Origin: an uncultured Butyrivibrio sp.
GTDB lineage: Bacteria; Bacillota; Clostridia; Lachnospirales; Lachnospiraceae
DNA: 6,701 nt
NCBI GenBank assembly: GCA_947169985.1
Contig: CAMVRW010000138.1
Location: 1 to 6,701, forward strand
Reading direction: 5' to 3'
In this document: piece after piece, positions 6,200 through 6,701 of the stretch
Numbering within the stretch: position 1 is the stretch's first letter
Layout of the letters: each line of letters starts with the position of its first letter
Notes under the pieces: model-generated
Database searches by the model: none
What the model was told of the DNA's origin: nothing
Seen by the model: only the letters and a program-made list of their open reading frames with translations
Position numbers and translations under genes: made by a program

Positions 6200-6298
6200 C
6201 CTATAAACAGTGTTAAACAAAGCATAAAGAATTTATAAACGAAATTTCATACATTTTTGCAAGAAAAATAAGAAAAGAAAAGGATAGGAAAATACCCC

Positions 6299-6701
6299 AT
6301 GAAAACCAGAATTTCTTTTGCCAGCGATTACACCAAAGGCGCGCATCCACTGATATTGGAGCGCCTTATGGAAAATAATTTTGACCAGATGCCCGGTTAT
6401 GGTACAGATGATATTTGCAAGATGGCTGCAGAAAAAATCAAGACAAAATGCAATTGTTCTGATGGAGATGTCATTTTTTTGGTGGGCGGAACCCAGACAA
6501 ATCAGACGGTAATTGACATGCTCCTTTCTTCTTATCAGGGAGTTGTTGCAGCAGGCACAGGACACATAGCAGTTCATGAGGCCGGTGCCGTTGAGTTTTC
6601 CGGTCATAAGGTTATAACACTTCCCAACAGAGGCGCCGAGAAAGATACTGAGCGCTATGGCTCTGACATAGGAAAGATAGATGCTTCAGACCTTAAGAAA
6701 T
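6299..6701 (+). CDS. Threonine aldolase family PLP-dependent enzyme, N-terminal part
   Basis: Predicted low-specificity L-threonine aldolase or related beta-eliminating lyase, which splits threonine/allo-threonine to glycine and acetaldehyde with PLP. The frame runs 134 residues from ATG 6299 to the window edge; the family is about 340 residues, so only the first 40% is present. ISFASDYTKGAHPLIL (5-20) and MPGYGTDDIC (31-40) are the typical N-terminus. FLVGGTQTNQT (60-70) is the cofactor-phosphate loop, and HIAVHEAGAVE (89-99) carries the His expected to stack on the PLP ring. The lysine that binds PLP lies outside the window. AGGA at 6286-6289 is 9 bases before the ATG. The 99 bases upstream hold no clear terminator, only a weak TATAAA (6234-6239) without a good -35. 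The exact substrate (threonine or another beta-hydroxy amino acid) cannot be told from this part. Confidence 0.9.
   Translation, partial: MKTRISFASDYTKGAHPLILERLMENNFDQMPGYGTDDICKMAAEKIKTKCNCSDGDVIFLVGGTQTNQTVIDMLLSSYQGVVAAGTGHIAVHEAGAVEFSGHKVITLPNRGAEKDTERYGSDIGKIDASDLKK

Noticed and set aside
6200..6298. Possible terminator or promoter between the reductase and the PLP enzyme
   Set aside because: The only hairpin (ATAAA-GAA-TTTAT) is short and all A/T, and TATAAA at 6234-6239 lacks a credible -35; I cannot support either as a feature.
6233..6607. Minus-strand frame of 124 codons
   Set aside because: It is antisense to the threonine aldolase family gene, which has the expected family motifs and a ribosome site.

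Overview
The window looks like chromosomal DNA from a low-to-medium GC, Gram-positive anaerobe, most likely a Lachnospiraceae/Butyrivibrio-type Clostridia. This is inferred from strong GGAGG-type ribosome sites, sigma-A-like promoters, AT-rich intergenic DNA and the style of the 7TM-GGDEF/EAL, Mbeg1-like and fRMsr proteins. No database search was possible. I see no mobile element, CRISPR array or phage gene.

Layout: (1) Positions 1-1155, minus strand, hold most of an RlmI-family 23S rRNA cytosine methyltransferase (PUA domain plus SAM methyltransferase), cut at its C-terminus by the window edge. (2) Positions 1156-1508 hold a back-to-back pair of overlapping promoters, two sequence-identical tRNA-Gly(GCC) genes and a strong hairpin terminator that can serve both converging transcripts. 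(3) Positions 1510-5464, minus strand, form a compact three-gene transcription unit behind one good promoter (5536-5564). In transcription order it encodes a seven-helix membrane protein with a degenerate GGDEF and an intact EAL domain (predicted c-di-GMP phosphodiesterase), a 219-residue protein of unknown family, and an Mbeg1-like/lipase-fold alpha/beta hydrolase with a GHSKGG nucleophile elbow and a helical C-terminal extension. (4) Positions 5465-5728 are a divergent regulatory region with a promoter on each side, a 10-bp palindrome and a ladder of overlapping start/stop codons. (5) Positions 5729-6199, plus strand, encode a free methionine-(R)-sulfoxide reductase, followed after 99 bases by the 5' part of a threonine-aldolase-family PLP enzyme (6299 to the window end).

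The flanking genes are housekeeping (rRNA modification, tRNA, oxidative repair of methionine, amino-acid metabolism). The least explained part is the three-gene unit: a predicted membrane-bound c-di-GMP-degrading enzyme transcribed with an unknown soluble protein and a serine-hydrolase-like protein. Whether these three act together is inference from the operon only.
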